A DNA stretch of 64,000 nt from Gp13-AA77 sp035949375. GTDB lineage: Bacteria > Acidobacteriota > Terriglobia > UBA7540. The position numbers and the translations under genes were made by a program. Of the stretch, positions 7,917 to 16,105 are shown in pieces. Location: NCBI GenBank assembly GCA_035949375.1, contig DASZIG010000122.1, positions 1 to 64,000 of the forward strand, written 5' to 3'. The notes below the pieces were generated by a model. The model saw nothing but the letters and a program-made list of their open reading frames with translations. It did no database searches and was not told where the DNA came from. The first letter of the stretch is position 1; every line of letters begins with the position of its first letter.

Positions 7917-9104
7917 TCAGCGGCGATAGAACCCGCGGCCATAGAACCCGCGATAGTATCCGCCCCCATAGAACCTCGGACCGACCCAGAACGCGAATCC
8001 GGGACCCCAGTAAGGAGAGTAGCCCGGGTAGCCGTAGTAAGGCGGCGGGTAGCCAGGGCCGTAGCCGGGACCCGGACCATAGCCCGGACCATTGCCGGCA
8101 CCGTACCCCTGCCGATAACGCGGCGGCGGACCCTGCTGCTGGCCCTGCGCGTAGTCATCGGGCTGGACGTAATGGAAGGCCTGCGGCGCGGCGGTGGTCG
8201 AAACGGCGACCGGCGCCTGAATCTGGAAAGTCAGGATCGACTCTGGCGGCACGATTGTCGGGCGGCCGCGCGTTAGCAGCACGCCGACCAGTCCGACCAC
8301 GGCTCCGGCGCCGGCTCCGATGGCGGCGTCCTGCCCCACCGAGCCCCACCTTGCCACCGAGGCGCCGATCGCGGCGCCCACGCCCGTGGTGGTAACCACC
8401 GCAACCGCGTCACGGCCGTTGGATGTCGGACCGTTATGGCCGTTTAAAGCCGTCTGGAGCATCACTGGGTTTCCGTCCACCATCGTGATGCTGCTCAACT
8501 GCAGGCCCAGCCGGGAGACACCCTTTACCATCCCGGCCTTTTTCGCGTCGGCCACGCGGCCAGCCACGCTTTCTCCCGGGGCCGCCACCATCACGCCATC
8601 GACCACGATGGGCTGCACCAGGGTGCCGGTGAAGGCGTCGCCTGGCTGGTTGCGGTCCGATGACAGCATCTGATTCACCCGTACCGTCACGATGCTGCCC
8701 GGTTTGATCGTCAACTGCGGCGGGATCGGCGGCAGCGGCTGCTGGTATTGCTCCTGGTTCCCGCCTTGCGGGGGCGGGCCACCCTGCTGGTTCTGGTAGG
8801 GCGGCTGATTCTGGTACGGCGGCTGGTTCGGGTCAGGCGGCTGATTTGGCGGCGGGGCCTGACCATAGCCCGAGTCCGCGGGGTCAGCTTGAACCACCGG
8901 AGCCGGCGCCTGTGTACCCTGTTGCGGCCCGTTTTGCTGCGAGAAGCGATGCCACCCCGAGTCGGGAGCAGCGCTCTGAGGCGGCGGCGAAGGCGGCGCC
9001 GCATCCTGCGGGTCCTGCCCGAAAGCCACCGCGCTCGCCAACATCAGGCTCAGCGCGCCGTAGCGTGCCGTCCTGAGGATTGAAGAGGTCAATGAAGTGC
9101 TCAT
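7917..9104 (-). CDS. Secreted low-complexity protein with glycine-zipper core
   Basis: This 395-residue exported protein begins MSTSLTSSILRTARYG with a hydrophobic signal segment ending near SAVAFGQ. It has three parts: a Pro/Gln/Asn-rich stretch (about 30-130, with repeats of PPYQNQ and NQPPDPNQ); a folded middle (LTIKPGSIVTVRVNQ through TFQIQAP) with alanine/glycine-rich GAAIGAS and GAGAGAVVG segments typical of a glycine zipper; and a C-terminal Gly/Tyr/Pro-rich tail (GYGPGPGYGPGY, GGGYYRGFYGR). The start at 9104 has a strong ribosome-binding site (AAGGAGACG). The middle resembles envelope-associated proteins with a BON/SLBB-like barrel entry, but I cannot name a function. Confidence 0.75.
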   Translation of the reverse strand: MSTSLTSSILRTARYGALSLMLASAVAFGQDPQDAAPPSPPPQSAAPDSGWHRFSQQNGPQQGTQAPAPVVQADPADSGYGQAPPPNQPPDPNQPPYQNQPPYQNQQGGPPPQGGNQEQYQQPLPPIPPQLTIKPGSIVTVRVNQMLSSDRNQPGDAFTGTLVQPIVVDGVMVAAPGESVAGRVADAKKAGMVKGVSRLGLQLSSITMVDGNPVMLQTALNGHNGPTSNGRDAVAVVTTTGVGAAIGASVARWGSVGQDAAIGAGAGAVVGLVGVLLTRGRPTIVPPESILTFQIQAPVAVSTTAAPQAFHYVQPDDYAQGQQQGPPPRYRQGYGAGNGPGYGPGPGYGPGYPPPYYGYPGYSPYWGPGFAFWVGPRFYGGGYYRGFYGRGFYRR

Positions 9105-9315
9105 AAGAGTCGTCTCCTTAAAACTTCCAGCACGTGTTAATAGCACCTGAGTGGCCAAAAGCTGCTCGCGACATAACTGTAATATAATGAATATGCTAAC
9201 GGTGGAATGAGCGGAAGCCGGGCGGTATTTTGTGGCTGTAATCCACCGCCGTGGCTAATTTCAGCCATCCCATTTCAGCCATCTAAAACAGGGTCTCGAC
9301 GGTGCGCGACCTGAA

Positions 9316-9660
9316 CTAGCCGGGCGGCCAGTGCAAAACGCGTCCGCCGAGCACGTGAACGTGAAGGTGATCGACCGTCTGGCCGGCTCCGGCGCCATTG
9401 TTGATCACGGTGCGATACCCCCGCGATTCCAGCCCGCGCTCGCGCGCCAGCCTTGCGGCGATGCCGAACAGGCGTCCGATCAAGGCTTCGTCCTCAGGCT
9501 TCACCGCGCCCAGGTTTTCGATGTGGGCTTTAGGGAGCACCAGCAGGTGCACGGGAGCTTGAGGCCGGATGTCTTCGATCGCCACCGCGGTCTCGTCCTC
9601 ATGAATAATCTTGCCGGGAAGCTCCCGACGGATGATTTTGCAGAAGACGCAGTCTTCCAC
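9316..9660 (-). CDS. HIT family nucleotide hydrolase (HinT-like)
   Basis: This 114-residue protein has the full HIT fold: MEDCVFCKIIRRELPGKIIHEDE at the N-terminus, with the CxxC zinc pair (Cys4, Cys7), then PVHLLVLPKAHIENL, and the catalytic triad motif DHLHVHVLGGR near the C-terminus. HinT proteins hydrolyse purine nucleoside phosphoramidates and related adducts. The start is GTG with GGAG about 7 nt upstream. It stands alone, with no operon partner within 150 nt. Confidence 0.93.
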   Translation of the reverse strand: MEDCVFCKIIRRELPGKIIHEDETAVAIEDIRPQAPVHLLVLPKAHIENLGAVKPEDEALIGRLFGIAARLARERGLESRGYRTVINNGAGAGQTVDHLHVHVLGGRVLHWPPG

Positions 9661-9808
9661 CGGTTTCTCCGATCGCCACCGGCCTTTATACCATCATACG
9701 CGATCGTCCACAACCAGCCGCGAGAGCGGACGCTTGAGCCCTTTCTGGTGGACCCGGCCTGTGATGCCGTCATGTTGAAAGAAGGAAACTACGGACGTTC
9801 GCAGGGGT

Positions 9809-9869
9809 GGATAGCGCGGAAACCGTGTCTCGTGCGATTGGGTTCAACGACGGCCGGCCCGCGCTATCC
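9809..9869. repeat. 11-bp perfect inverted repeat, hairpin
   Basis: GGATAGCGCGG (9809-9819) and CCGCGCTATCC (9859-9869) pair perfectly around a 39-nt loop that contains GGCCGGCC. It lies 11 nt after the end of the C2H2 gene on the minus strand but has no T run, so a mobile palindrome or attenuator is as likely as a terminator. Confidence 0.45.
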
Positions 9870-9879
9870 TAACTACGAC

Positions 9880-10185
9880 TTAGGAGCGACCGGACTGCTG
9901 TTGTCCGGAGGGCTGCTTCTGCTCACTGCCGCGGCCCGCGCCGCCATGCTGTTCCTGATGGCCGCCATGCTGCTCCTGATGACCGCCACCCTGTTCCTTG
10001 CCGCGCTGCTGTTCGTTGCCATGCTGCTCGCCACTTCGGTGCTGCTCACCTCCGCGCTGCTCAGTTCCGCGCTGCTCGTGCTGATGCTGCTGTTGCTCGT
10101 GCTTGCGGAGTTCTTCGGCCGAGCCGAACGTCTGATTGCACTTCGGGCACCGATTCTGACCGGCACCCGCATGTTGATCTGCCAT
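9880..10185 (-). CDS. C2H2-type zinc-finger protein with Gln/His/Glu-rich tail
   Basis: This 101-residue protein opens MADQHAGAGQNRCPKCNQTF, continuing into GSAEELRKHEQQQH, a clear C-x2-C-x12-H-x5-H classical finger (residues 13-36). The remaining 65 residues are low-complexity (HEQQ, GEQH, GGGHQEQH). A good ribosome-binding site (AAAGGAAAG) precedes the ATG. The PRC-barrel gene ends 41 nt upstream on the same strand, so they may be co-transcribed. The reading frame is trusted because the finger residues and ribosome-binding site agree; the low-complexity tail gives little support. Role unknown; it may bind nucleic acid or metal. Confidence 0.7.
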   Translation of the reverse strand: MADQHAGAGQNRCPKCNQTFGSAEELRKHEQQQHQHEQRGTEQRGGEQHRSGEQHGNEQQRGKEQGGGHQEQHGGHQEQHGGAGRGSEQKQPSGQQQSGRS

Positions 10186-10226
10186 AAGTTTACTTTCCTT
10201 TCAGAGTAGAGTTGTGAAGCACGCTG

Positions 10227-10601
10227 TTAGTCCCAATATGGCCGGTAACCATAGTAGCCATAGAGCTCAGCGCCCCAGGCCGAATTGGTCATATCCGGCC
10301 AGTTGTTCTTGTCGAATCCCGGAGCCTTCTTCAGCAGCTCCTTGTCGGCGTTGAGAACCAACCGCTTTTGAGCGGTATCGACGGTGAAAGCGTCCCACGG
10401 AATCGCAAAGAGCTTGTCGCCCATTCCGAGAAAGCCTCCAAACGAGAGGACGGCGTAGGCGATGCGCCCGCGCTCGAGATCGATCATCAGGTCTTCGATT
10501 TTTCCCAGGTCTTCGCCCTGGAGATTCACCACTTTGTCGCCCTTCAGAGTGCTCGCCGACAGCACCCGCCGGGACGCAGTTGCTGGATAGACTTGCGCCA
10601 T
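10227..10601 (-). CDS. PRC-barrel domain protein
   Basis: This 124-residue cytoplasmic protein begins MAQVYPATASRRVLSASTLK, followed by the PRC-barrel: GDKVVNLQGEDLGKIEDLMIDLERGRIAYAVLSFGG, then GDKLFAIPWDAF. The tail ends in an aromatic YGYYGYRPYWD segment. PRC-barrel proteins of this size are common stress-associated or RNA/photosystem-assembly-like folds of unknown partner. The start at 10601 is set by AAGGAG about 8 nt upstream; a longer frame to 10697 has no such site. Likely in an operon with the C2H2 gene. Confidence 0.88.
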   Translation of the reverse strand: MAQVYPATASRRVLSASTLKGDKVVNLQGEDLGKIEDLMIDLERGRIAYAVLSFGGFLGMGDKLFAIPWDAFTVDTAQKRLVLNADKELLKKAPGFDKNNWPDMTNSAWGAELYGYYGYRPYWD

Positions 10602-11082
10602 TATTGAGTTCTCCTTGTTTATCGAGATGTGCGTTGTGAATGAGTTCTGACGGGCGTTGCCGTTTCCCTCGCGCTGCCCGTCACGCCTCTCGCCCACAGT
10701 CCCAACCTAAGCCGGTCGCTGAGGTTTGTGAATCGAGTAGAGTGCTGAGCACGATCTTGGGGAACCCGTAGACCTGCCCCCGGCGCAGTAAAGGATCCCT
10801 CTGGCGACATCCTTCCCAACCCACCTGATCGGATTTTGGGGGTTTGCCGTCAAGCGGCCTAATCCGTTGTATCCGTTAGTGAAGCAGGACTTTGACGCCT
10901 CCCGCGCCGAGCCCGTATAATGGATTGTGGACGCTCCGCACACACCTCTCTGAGGAAGCAATTGAGCAGGATCACTTTGGTTTGACTCTCCCAGAAGACA
11001 CTCTTGCGGTGCCTCGGGAAGCGGGCCGCCGCCACGCGCGGATAAGACGCGGCGTGCGCGGCATGTTGAAAGGAATCAACTC
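10602..11082. other. Intergenic region between divergent PRC-barrel and gyrA genes
   Basis: 481 bp without a convincing gene. It holds the gyrA promoter at 10892-10921 and a leader of about 155 nt with a ribosome-binding site (GAAAGGAATC) before the gyrA start. Short open frames here lack coding features. Confidence 0.6.
10892..10921 (+). promoter_or_regulatory. Sigma70-type promoter of gyrA
   Basis: TTGACG (10892-10897), an 18-bp spacer and a perfect TATAAT (10916-10921). It is oriented toward gyrA and would give a leader of roughly 155 nt. No other strong promoter is seen in this gap. Confidence 0.75.
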
Positions 11083-13599
11083 ATGGGCGACCAGGAACCA
11101 CTAGTCCCAATCCGGCGTGAAGTGCCCGTCAACATCGAAGACGAGATGCGCAGCTCGTATCTCGACTACGCCATGAGCGTGATCATCGGGCGCGCCCTGC
11201 CCGACGTTCGCGACGGCTTGAAGCCCGTGCATCGCCGCATTCTCTACGCCATGTACAAGGAGGGAAACACCTCCGACAAGCGCTACATCAAGTGCGCCGG
11301 CACGGTGGGCGAGGTGATCAAGAAGTATCACCCGCACGGTGATGCGGCGGTCTACGACACTCTGGTGCGCATGGCGCAGGACTTCAACATGCGTTACCCC
11401 TTGATCGACGGCCAGGGCAACTTCGGCTCCGTGGACGGCGACCGGGCCGCGGCCTACCGGTATACCGAGTGCCGCCTCATACGCCTGGCGGAAGAGTTGT
11501 TGGCCGATATCGAAAAGGAGACGGTCGATTTCGTCCCCAACTTCGACGAATCCACAGAAGAGCCCACGGTTCTGCCGACCAAGATTCCGAACCTGCTCAT
11601 TAACGGCTCGGACGGCATCGCCGTCGGCATGGCCACCAAGATTCCGCCGCACAACCTTCGCGAGGTCATCGAGGCCGCGATTCTGCTAGTCAACAATCCC
11701 AAGGCGACCCTGGATGACGTTCTGGCGCTTGTGCCGGGTCCGGATTTCCCTACCGGCGCTTACCTCTACGGGCGCGGCGGCATCAAGGCTGCCTACGCCA
11801 CCGGACGCGGCCAGTTCACCATGCGGGCCAAGGCGGCCATCGAGCGCCCCACCAAGGACAAGCAGCAGATCGTCATCAGCGAGATCCCCTACCAGGTGAA
11901 CAAGGCGAAGACCATCGAACGCATCGCCGAGCTGGTTCAGGACAAGAAAGTGGAGGGCATCTCCGACGTTCGCGACGAATCGGACCGCGACGGCATGCGG
12001 ATCGTGATCGAGATCAAGCGCGGCGAGCAGCCCGAAGTGATCCTCAACAATCTTTACAAGCACACCCAGCTTCAGGAAACCTTCGGCATGATCATGCTGG
12101 CCATCGTCAACGGCCAGCCGCGCACGCTTCCGTTGATCGACGCCCTCCAGCTCTTCATCGATCACCGCGTGACCGTGGTGCGCCGCCGCACTGAGTACGA
12201 TTTGCGCAAGGCGCAGGAGCGCGCTCACATCCTGGAAGGTTTTCTCAAGGCGCTCTCGCAGCTCGACGCCATCATCAAGCTGATCCGGGCGGCCAAGACG
12301 CCGCGCGAGGCCCGCGAAGGCCTGGTGGCCCGTTTCGAATTCACCGAGCGCCAGGCGCAAGCCATCCTCGAATTGCAGTTGCAGCGCCTGACAGCCCTCG
12401 AGCGCGACAGGATCCAGGAAGAGTACGACGCCCTGCAGAAGAAGATCACCGAGTACCAGGAGATTCTGGCGAGCGACAAGGTGCTGAAGAAGGTGATCGT
12501 CGACGAACTGAAGCAGGTTCAGAAGGATTACGGCGACGACCGCCGTACGCAAATCATCGAGGAGCAGGCCGAGATTCGCCTCGAGGATCTGATTGCCGAC
12601 GAAGACGTAGTGATCACCGTCTCGCACTCCGGCTACCTTAAGCGCACGCCGCTCTCCGCCTACCGCCAGCAGGGCCGCGGCGGCAAAGGCCGCATGGGCA
12701 TGAAGACGCGCGACGAGGACTTTGTGGAGCATCTCTTCATCGCCTCCACGCACAGCTACATCCTGGTGTTCACCAATACGGGCAAGCTCTACTGGCTCAA
12801 AGTCTACGAAATCCCTGACGTGGGCGCGGCCGGCAAGGGCAAGCACATTCTCAATCTCGTGAATCTCTCCAAGGAGGAGCAAGTGGCCGCGGTGCTGGCG
12901 GTGCGCGAACTGCCGGACGAGCCCAAGGACGTACAGGTGGGCGAAGAAACCTTTGCCGCCGAAGGCTACGTGATCACGGTGACACGTAAAGCCGTGATCA
13001 AGAAGACGCGCCTCGCGGAGTTCTCCAACGTGCGTGCGGCGGGCATCCTGGCCATGAGAATCGATGAGGGCGACGAACTGATCGGCGCCAAGCTCACCAC
13101 CGGACGCGAGAACATTTTCCTGGCGTCGCACGAAGGCATGGCGATCCGCTTTCCTGAGACCGGTGTGCGTGACATGGGCCGCGCCGCCTATGGCGTGAAC
13201 GGGATGGATCTGGACGAAGGCGATTACCTGGTCGGGATGCAGGTGGTGGGCGATAAGGAGCTGATCTTGTCAGTCAGCGAAAAGGGCTTCGGCAAGCGCA
13301 CCGCCATCACCGAGTACCGCCTGCAATCGCGCGCCGGCAAGGGCGTGATCAACCTCAAGACCACGGATCGCAACGGCAAGGTGGTTGCGGTGCTGAGTGT
13401 CACCGAAGAGTCCGAGGTGATGATCATCACGCAGTTCGGCAAGATCACGCGGCTCGATTCCTCCACCATCCGCGAAAGCGGCCGTTCCGCGCAGGGCGTC
13501 AAGCTGATTTCGCTCGAGGAAGGCGATCAGGTGTCGGCGGCAGGATTGGTGGAGAGCGAAACCAATGGCGATTCGGCACAGGGTTCGCTGATCCAGTAA
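11083..13599 (+). CDS. gyrA: DNA gyrase subunit A
   Basis: This 838-residue protein is the breakage-reunion subunit that, with GyrB, introduces negative supercoils. The N-terminal half has LPDVRDGLKPVHRRILYAM, KYHPHGDAAVYDTLVRMAQ and the active-site Tyr127 in AAAYRYTE. The C-terminal half is the beta-pinwheel; a GyrA box variant, QGRGGKG, identifies it as gyrase rather than ParC (one change from QRRGGKG). In the quinolone-resistance region the residue matching E. coli Ser83 is Ala88, while Asp87 is kept (Asp92). Other members with Ala there are intrinsically less sensitive to older quinolones. gyrB is not in the window. Confidence 0.97.
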   Translation: MGDQEPLVPIRREVPVNIEDEMRSSYLDYAMSVIIGRALPDVRDGLKPVHRRILYAMYKEGNTSDKRYIKCAGTVGEVIKKYHPHGDAAVYDTLVRMAQDFNMRYPLIDGQGNFGSVDGDRAAAYRYTECRLIRLAEELLADIEKETVDFVPNFDESTEEPTVLPTKIPNLLINGSDGIAVGMATKIPPHNLREVIEAAILLVNNPKATLDDVLALVPGPDFPTGAYLYGRGGIKAAYATGRGQFTMRAKAAIERPTKDKQQIVISEIPYQVNKAKTIERIAELVQDKKVEGISDVRDESDRDGMRIVIEIKRGEQPEVILNNLYKHTQLQETFGMIMLAIVNGQPRTLPLIDALQLFIDHRVTVVRRRTEYDLRKAQERAHILEGFLKALSQLDAIIKLIRAAKTPREAREGLVARFEFTERQAQAILELQLQRLTALERDRIQEEYDALQKKITEYQEILASDKVLKKVIVDELKQVQKDYGDDRRTQIIEEQAEIRLEDLIADEDVVITVSHSGYLKRTPLSAYRQQGRGGKGRMGMKTRDEDFVEHLFIASTHSYILVFTNTGKLYWLKVYEIPDVGAAGKGKHILNLVNLSKEEQVAAVLAVRELPDEPKDVQVGEETFAAEGYVITVTRKAVIKKTRLAEFSNVRAAGILAMRIDEGDELIGAKLTTGRENIFLASHEGMAIRFPETGVRDMGRAAYGVNGMDLDEGDYLVGMQVVGDKELILSVSEKGFGKRTAITEYRLQSRAGKGVINLKTTDRNGKVVAVLSVTEESEVMIITQFGKITRLDSSTIRESGRSAQGVKLISLEEGDQVSAAGLVESETNGDSAQGSLIQ

Positions 13600-13676
13600 T
13601 TTGGGCTCGGCTTCCGGGCTTTCGCGGCTTGCCGCACAGCAGGGCGGCAAAGCCGCTTCCGCGCAATCCGCGGGTT

Positions 13677-14765
13677 TTATTGCTTTAGCGGCTGAAACCA
13701 CAGATCCAGCGTCCAGTCGTCCGCCACGAGGAAGACCGCGGCCTTCAGTTTCGTCCCACCGGACTCGATCGCATCCCTTGGAATTCGCAAGGTCGCTTCC
13801 CCCGGACCGTGATCCATCGCCGGCAGCATGGCGTTCAAGGCAAGCGTCCCGTCGGGCGCCTGGTATTCGGCGCGCGAGGTTCGCACCTTGCGGTTCCGAT
13901 CCAGCAGAACAGCCGCCACGCGCGCTTTCCGGCCGGCGGCGTTCCTGAGCTCAAACTTGACATCCAGCACGAGCACGCCGCCTGCGGAGCCCTCGGTCAC
14001 GGTCACTGATTGGACTTTGCCAAACGGCGGCGGCGGGCCGCCCGGAGAACGGCTGGCGTCCGGCCAGCGCTGGTTGAAGATGGCGACCGGGACGGTTTCC
14101 TCGCGGACGTTCCGCCGTTCGCGATCGGACCAGATAGGATGACTGAGAAGAAATTCCGACGATTTCGTCTCCTCGCCGATCGTGCTGAGCATTCGGCGGT
14201 CGAGGGCGATGGCGAAGTCGGGGTGAAAGCCGGCCTCGGCCATCAGCAGCAGCCCCAAGCGGTCCGCCTCGTACTCCACGCGGCGTTGGCCGGCGAGCCG
14301 CAGCAGACCGCCTTGCGCCGGGGTCACGCGCAGCTCCTCCGCCACATCCGGATCGCTCAGGTTGCCCCCGGCCGCGAGATATGCGCGCCGCAATTCCGCT
14401 TCGAACTGCGGCTGGCCGGCCGGATAGAGCATCACCGCGTGCGCGAGCTCATGCGCGATCGCCGCCGCCCAGACGCCGGGGTGATCGCCCATCACCCAGC
14501 CGAGTCCACGGGTGATCGAAATCTGGCCGCGTCCGTTCGAATAGGCGTTCACCTGCCAGCTCTCGAGGATCTGAACCTTCCAGGGCAAGCGCGGCAAGTC
14601 CTGCCCGAGCGGCGAAGCGAGCAGCGCCTGCAAGGCCTGGTCCGCCAGCCGATAATCGTCCGCGTCCCCGGGTGTGCCGGCTTGCGCCGGGGCGGCGAGA
14701 CCGACCGGGAGAGCGACCGCGAGAAGCAGCGCCGTCATGGCCAAGCGTAGTCGCATCGCTTCCAT
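13677..14765 (-). CDS. Secreted M48-like zinc metallopeptidase
   Basis: This 362-residue protein has a signal peptide (LRLAMTALLLAVALPVGLAAPAQA) and an M48-type catalytic core: HELAH at 105-109 (zinc ligands His105 and His109, catalytic Glu106), the third ligand in EYEADRLG (Glu164), and a later SHP motif typical of the family. The C-terminal 130 residues form a separate beta-rich domain (VTVTEGSAGGVLVLDVKFEL onward) that looks like a bacterial lipoprotein or YcfL-like sandwich. Probably acts in the envelope on misfolded or surface proteins. A start 9 nt downstream (MRLRLAM) is equally possible. Confidence 0.85.
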   Translation of the reverse strand: MEAMRLRLAMTALLLAVALPVGLAAPAQAGTPGDADDYRLADQALQALLASPLGQDLPRLPWKVQILESWQVNAYSNGRGQISITRGLGWVMGDHPGVWAAAIAHELAHAVMLYPAGQPQFEAELRRAYLAAGGNLSDPDVAEELRVTPAQGGLLRLAGQRRVEYEADRLGLLLMAEAGFHPDFAIALDRRMLSTIGEETKSSEFLLSHPIWSDRERRNVREETVPVAIFNQRWPDASRSPGGPPPPFGKVQSVTVTEGSAGGVLVLDVKFELRNAAGRKARVAAVLLDRNRKVRTSRAEYQAPDGTLALNAMLPAMDHGPGEATLRIPRDAIESGGTKLKAAVFLVADDWTLDLWFQPLKQ

Positions 14766-14791
14766 CGTAGCAAAATGCCCGTGAGCCGCTG

Positions 14792-14880
14792 AACCACAGA
14801 GGCACAGAGAGGACTAAGACGGAGGCCGCAATGGAATCCGCATATATGCCTCTTTGCTCTCCGCCTCGGCGCCTCGGTGG
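14792..14880. repeat. CACAGAGGCACAGAG-type imperfect palindrome
   Basis: The left arm AACCACAGAGGCACAGAG (from 14792) and right arm CTCCGCCTCGGCGCCTCGG (to about 14878) are imperfect inverted copies around about 40 bp. The same word family recurs at 63069-63133. This type of palindrome is dispersed in many environmental bacterial genomes. Confidence 0.55.
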
Positions 14881-15028
14881 CGAAGTCATTGGCCGGTTCC
14901 TCCGCCTCATCCCGTCACTCACCGGCAGGCCGCCGCAACTGGCCGATTCGACCGCGACACGTTCTCCGCTCCCGCCTATGCTGGCCTCGATGAATGCGGA
15001 ACGAGTCTTGAGCACGGGAGAAGGCGAC

Positions 15029-15319
15029 ATGGCTAAGGCAAACCAAGTGCAGGTCTGGGCGTTGGGACTGGCTTTGCTGGCAGGCGGAGAATTCAGCTAT
15101 GCTCACTTGCGACGCCTCGGTTTGTGGCCGCTCGAGCTGATGGCGCGATCGGCATGGCGCCTGGCCTCGATGGCAGCGGGGACTGCGCTTCCCGGCGGAG
15201 CCCCCTCGGTTGCGCCGGTGGCGTTGGCTCTCATCGCGCTCGCCGTTTGGGGCATAGCAGCGCTGAGAAAGCGGCGCCGTGCTTCGACCGTCGCTCCGGC
15301 GGGAGGGGATCATGAGTGA
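15029..15319 (+). CDS. Small membrane protein, first gene of LiaF/LytSR-like operon
   Basis: This 96-residue protein begins MAKANQVQVWALGLALLAGG, with a first hydrophobic segment (about 9-25) and a stronger C-terminal one (VAPVALALIALAVWGIAAL, about 66-84) followed by RKRRR, placing that end in the cytoplasm. The start at 15029 has a ribosome-binding site (GGGAGAAGG); the longer frame runs into a repeat. It overlaps the next gene by 8 nt. No family is recognised; position suggests an accessory subunit of an envelope-stress sensor. Confidence 0.6.
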   Translation: MAKANQVQVWALGLALLAGGEFSYAHLRRLGLWPLELMARSAWRLASMAAGTALPGGAPSVAPVALALIALAVWGIAALRKRRRASTVAPAGGDHE

Positions 15320-16097
15320 CGAACGCGACGAGCGAAGAAGCGTAGGGCCAAGGGTGGTCGCAGGCCTTTCCATCGGCGGAAAGGATCGCTACTCCGGTCT
15401 GACCGCCGGCATCGTGATCATCGGGATTGGGGTGCTGCTGTTACTCGACCAGGAGGGCATTCTCACCTTCTCGCATCTAGTGCGCTTCTGGCCTGTGCTC
15501 GTGATTGCCTGGGGCCTCGGCGCGGCCGTGCGGGCGGAAGAAAACCAGGGCCGGCTGTGGGGAATGCTGGTGGTCTTCGTTGGCGCGGTCTTCCTGCTGA
15601 GCGCGCTCGGGTATCGTCACTTTGAGCTCCGTCACATCTGGCCCTTCCTCGTGATTGCCGCCGGCCTGTGGATTCTGTACACCTCCATACAAAAAGGAGG
15701 AAAGGCTGCGGAGGGACCCAACGTGGGCGCGACTGGAACGCCACTGGACGTATCCAACCTGGACTTGAACCGAGTGGACATATTTGGCGGGGGAAAGATA
15801 CGCATCAATACGAGGCATTTTCGCGGCGGCAGGTGGCTCGCGATCTTCGGAGGCTCTCAATTTGACTTCACGGAGGCCGACATCGAGGGTGACGAGGCCA
15901 CGATCAATATCACCGCTGTGTTCGGCGGCGGCGAGCTCGTTGTTCCCAGGAGTTGGCAGGTGGACGTTCGCGGCGCGGCGCTCTTCGGCGGTCACAATGA
16001 CGAAACGCGGCCCCCGCTGCAGGATCCGGCCACCCCGAGGAAGAAGCTGATTCTCACAGGCGCATGGGTGTTTGGAGGCTTCAACATCAAGAACTGA
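15312..16097 (+). CDS. LiaF-like membrane protein (DUF5668 plus C-terminal LiaF domain)
   Basis: This 261-residue protein has four predicted helices at the N-terminus (GIVIIGIGVLLLLDQEG, FWPVLVIAWGLGAAV, WGMLVVFVGAVFLLSALG, IWPFLVIAAGLWILY), the DUF5668 pattern. A soluble C-terminal beta-helix follows, with repeated IFGGxxxx and VFGGGEL units (about 155-261), as in LiaF/VraT-type proteins. Those proteins restrain a cognate sensor kinase in cell-envelope stress responses. The gene sits directly before a LytS-like kinase (8-nt gap) and LytTR regulator, matching a LiaF-kinase-regulator layout with a different kinase class. Start at 15312 follows GGGAGGGGATC. Confidence 0.85.
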   Translation: MSDERDERRSVGPRVVAGLSIGGKDRYSGLTAGIVIIGIGVLLLLDQEGILTFSHLVRFWPVLVIAWGLGAAVRAEENQGRLWGMLVVFVGAVFLLSALGYRHFELRHIWPFLVIAAGLWILYTSIQKGGKAAEGPNVGATGTPLDVSNLDLNRVDIFGGGKIRINTRHFRGGRWLAIFGGSQFDFTEADIEGDEATINITAVFGGGELVVPRSWQVDVRGAALFGGHNDETRPPLQDPATPRKKLILTGAWVFGGFNIKN

Positions 16098-16105
16098 CGA
16101 ACGCC

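Noticed and set aside
11686..13131. 481-codon frame antisense to gyrA
   Set aside because: Shadow frame of a well-identified gene.
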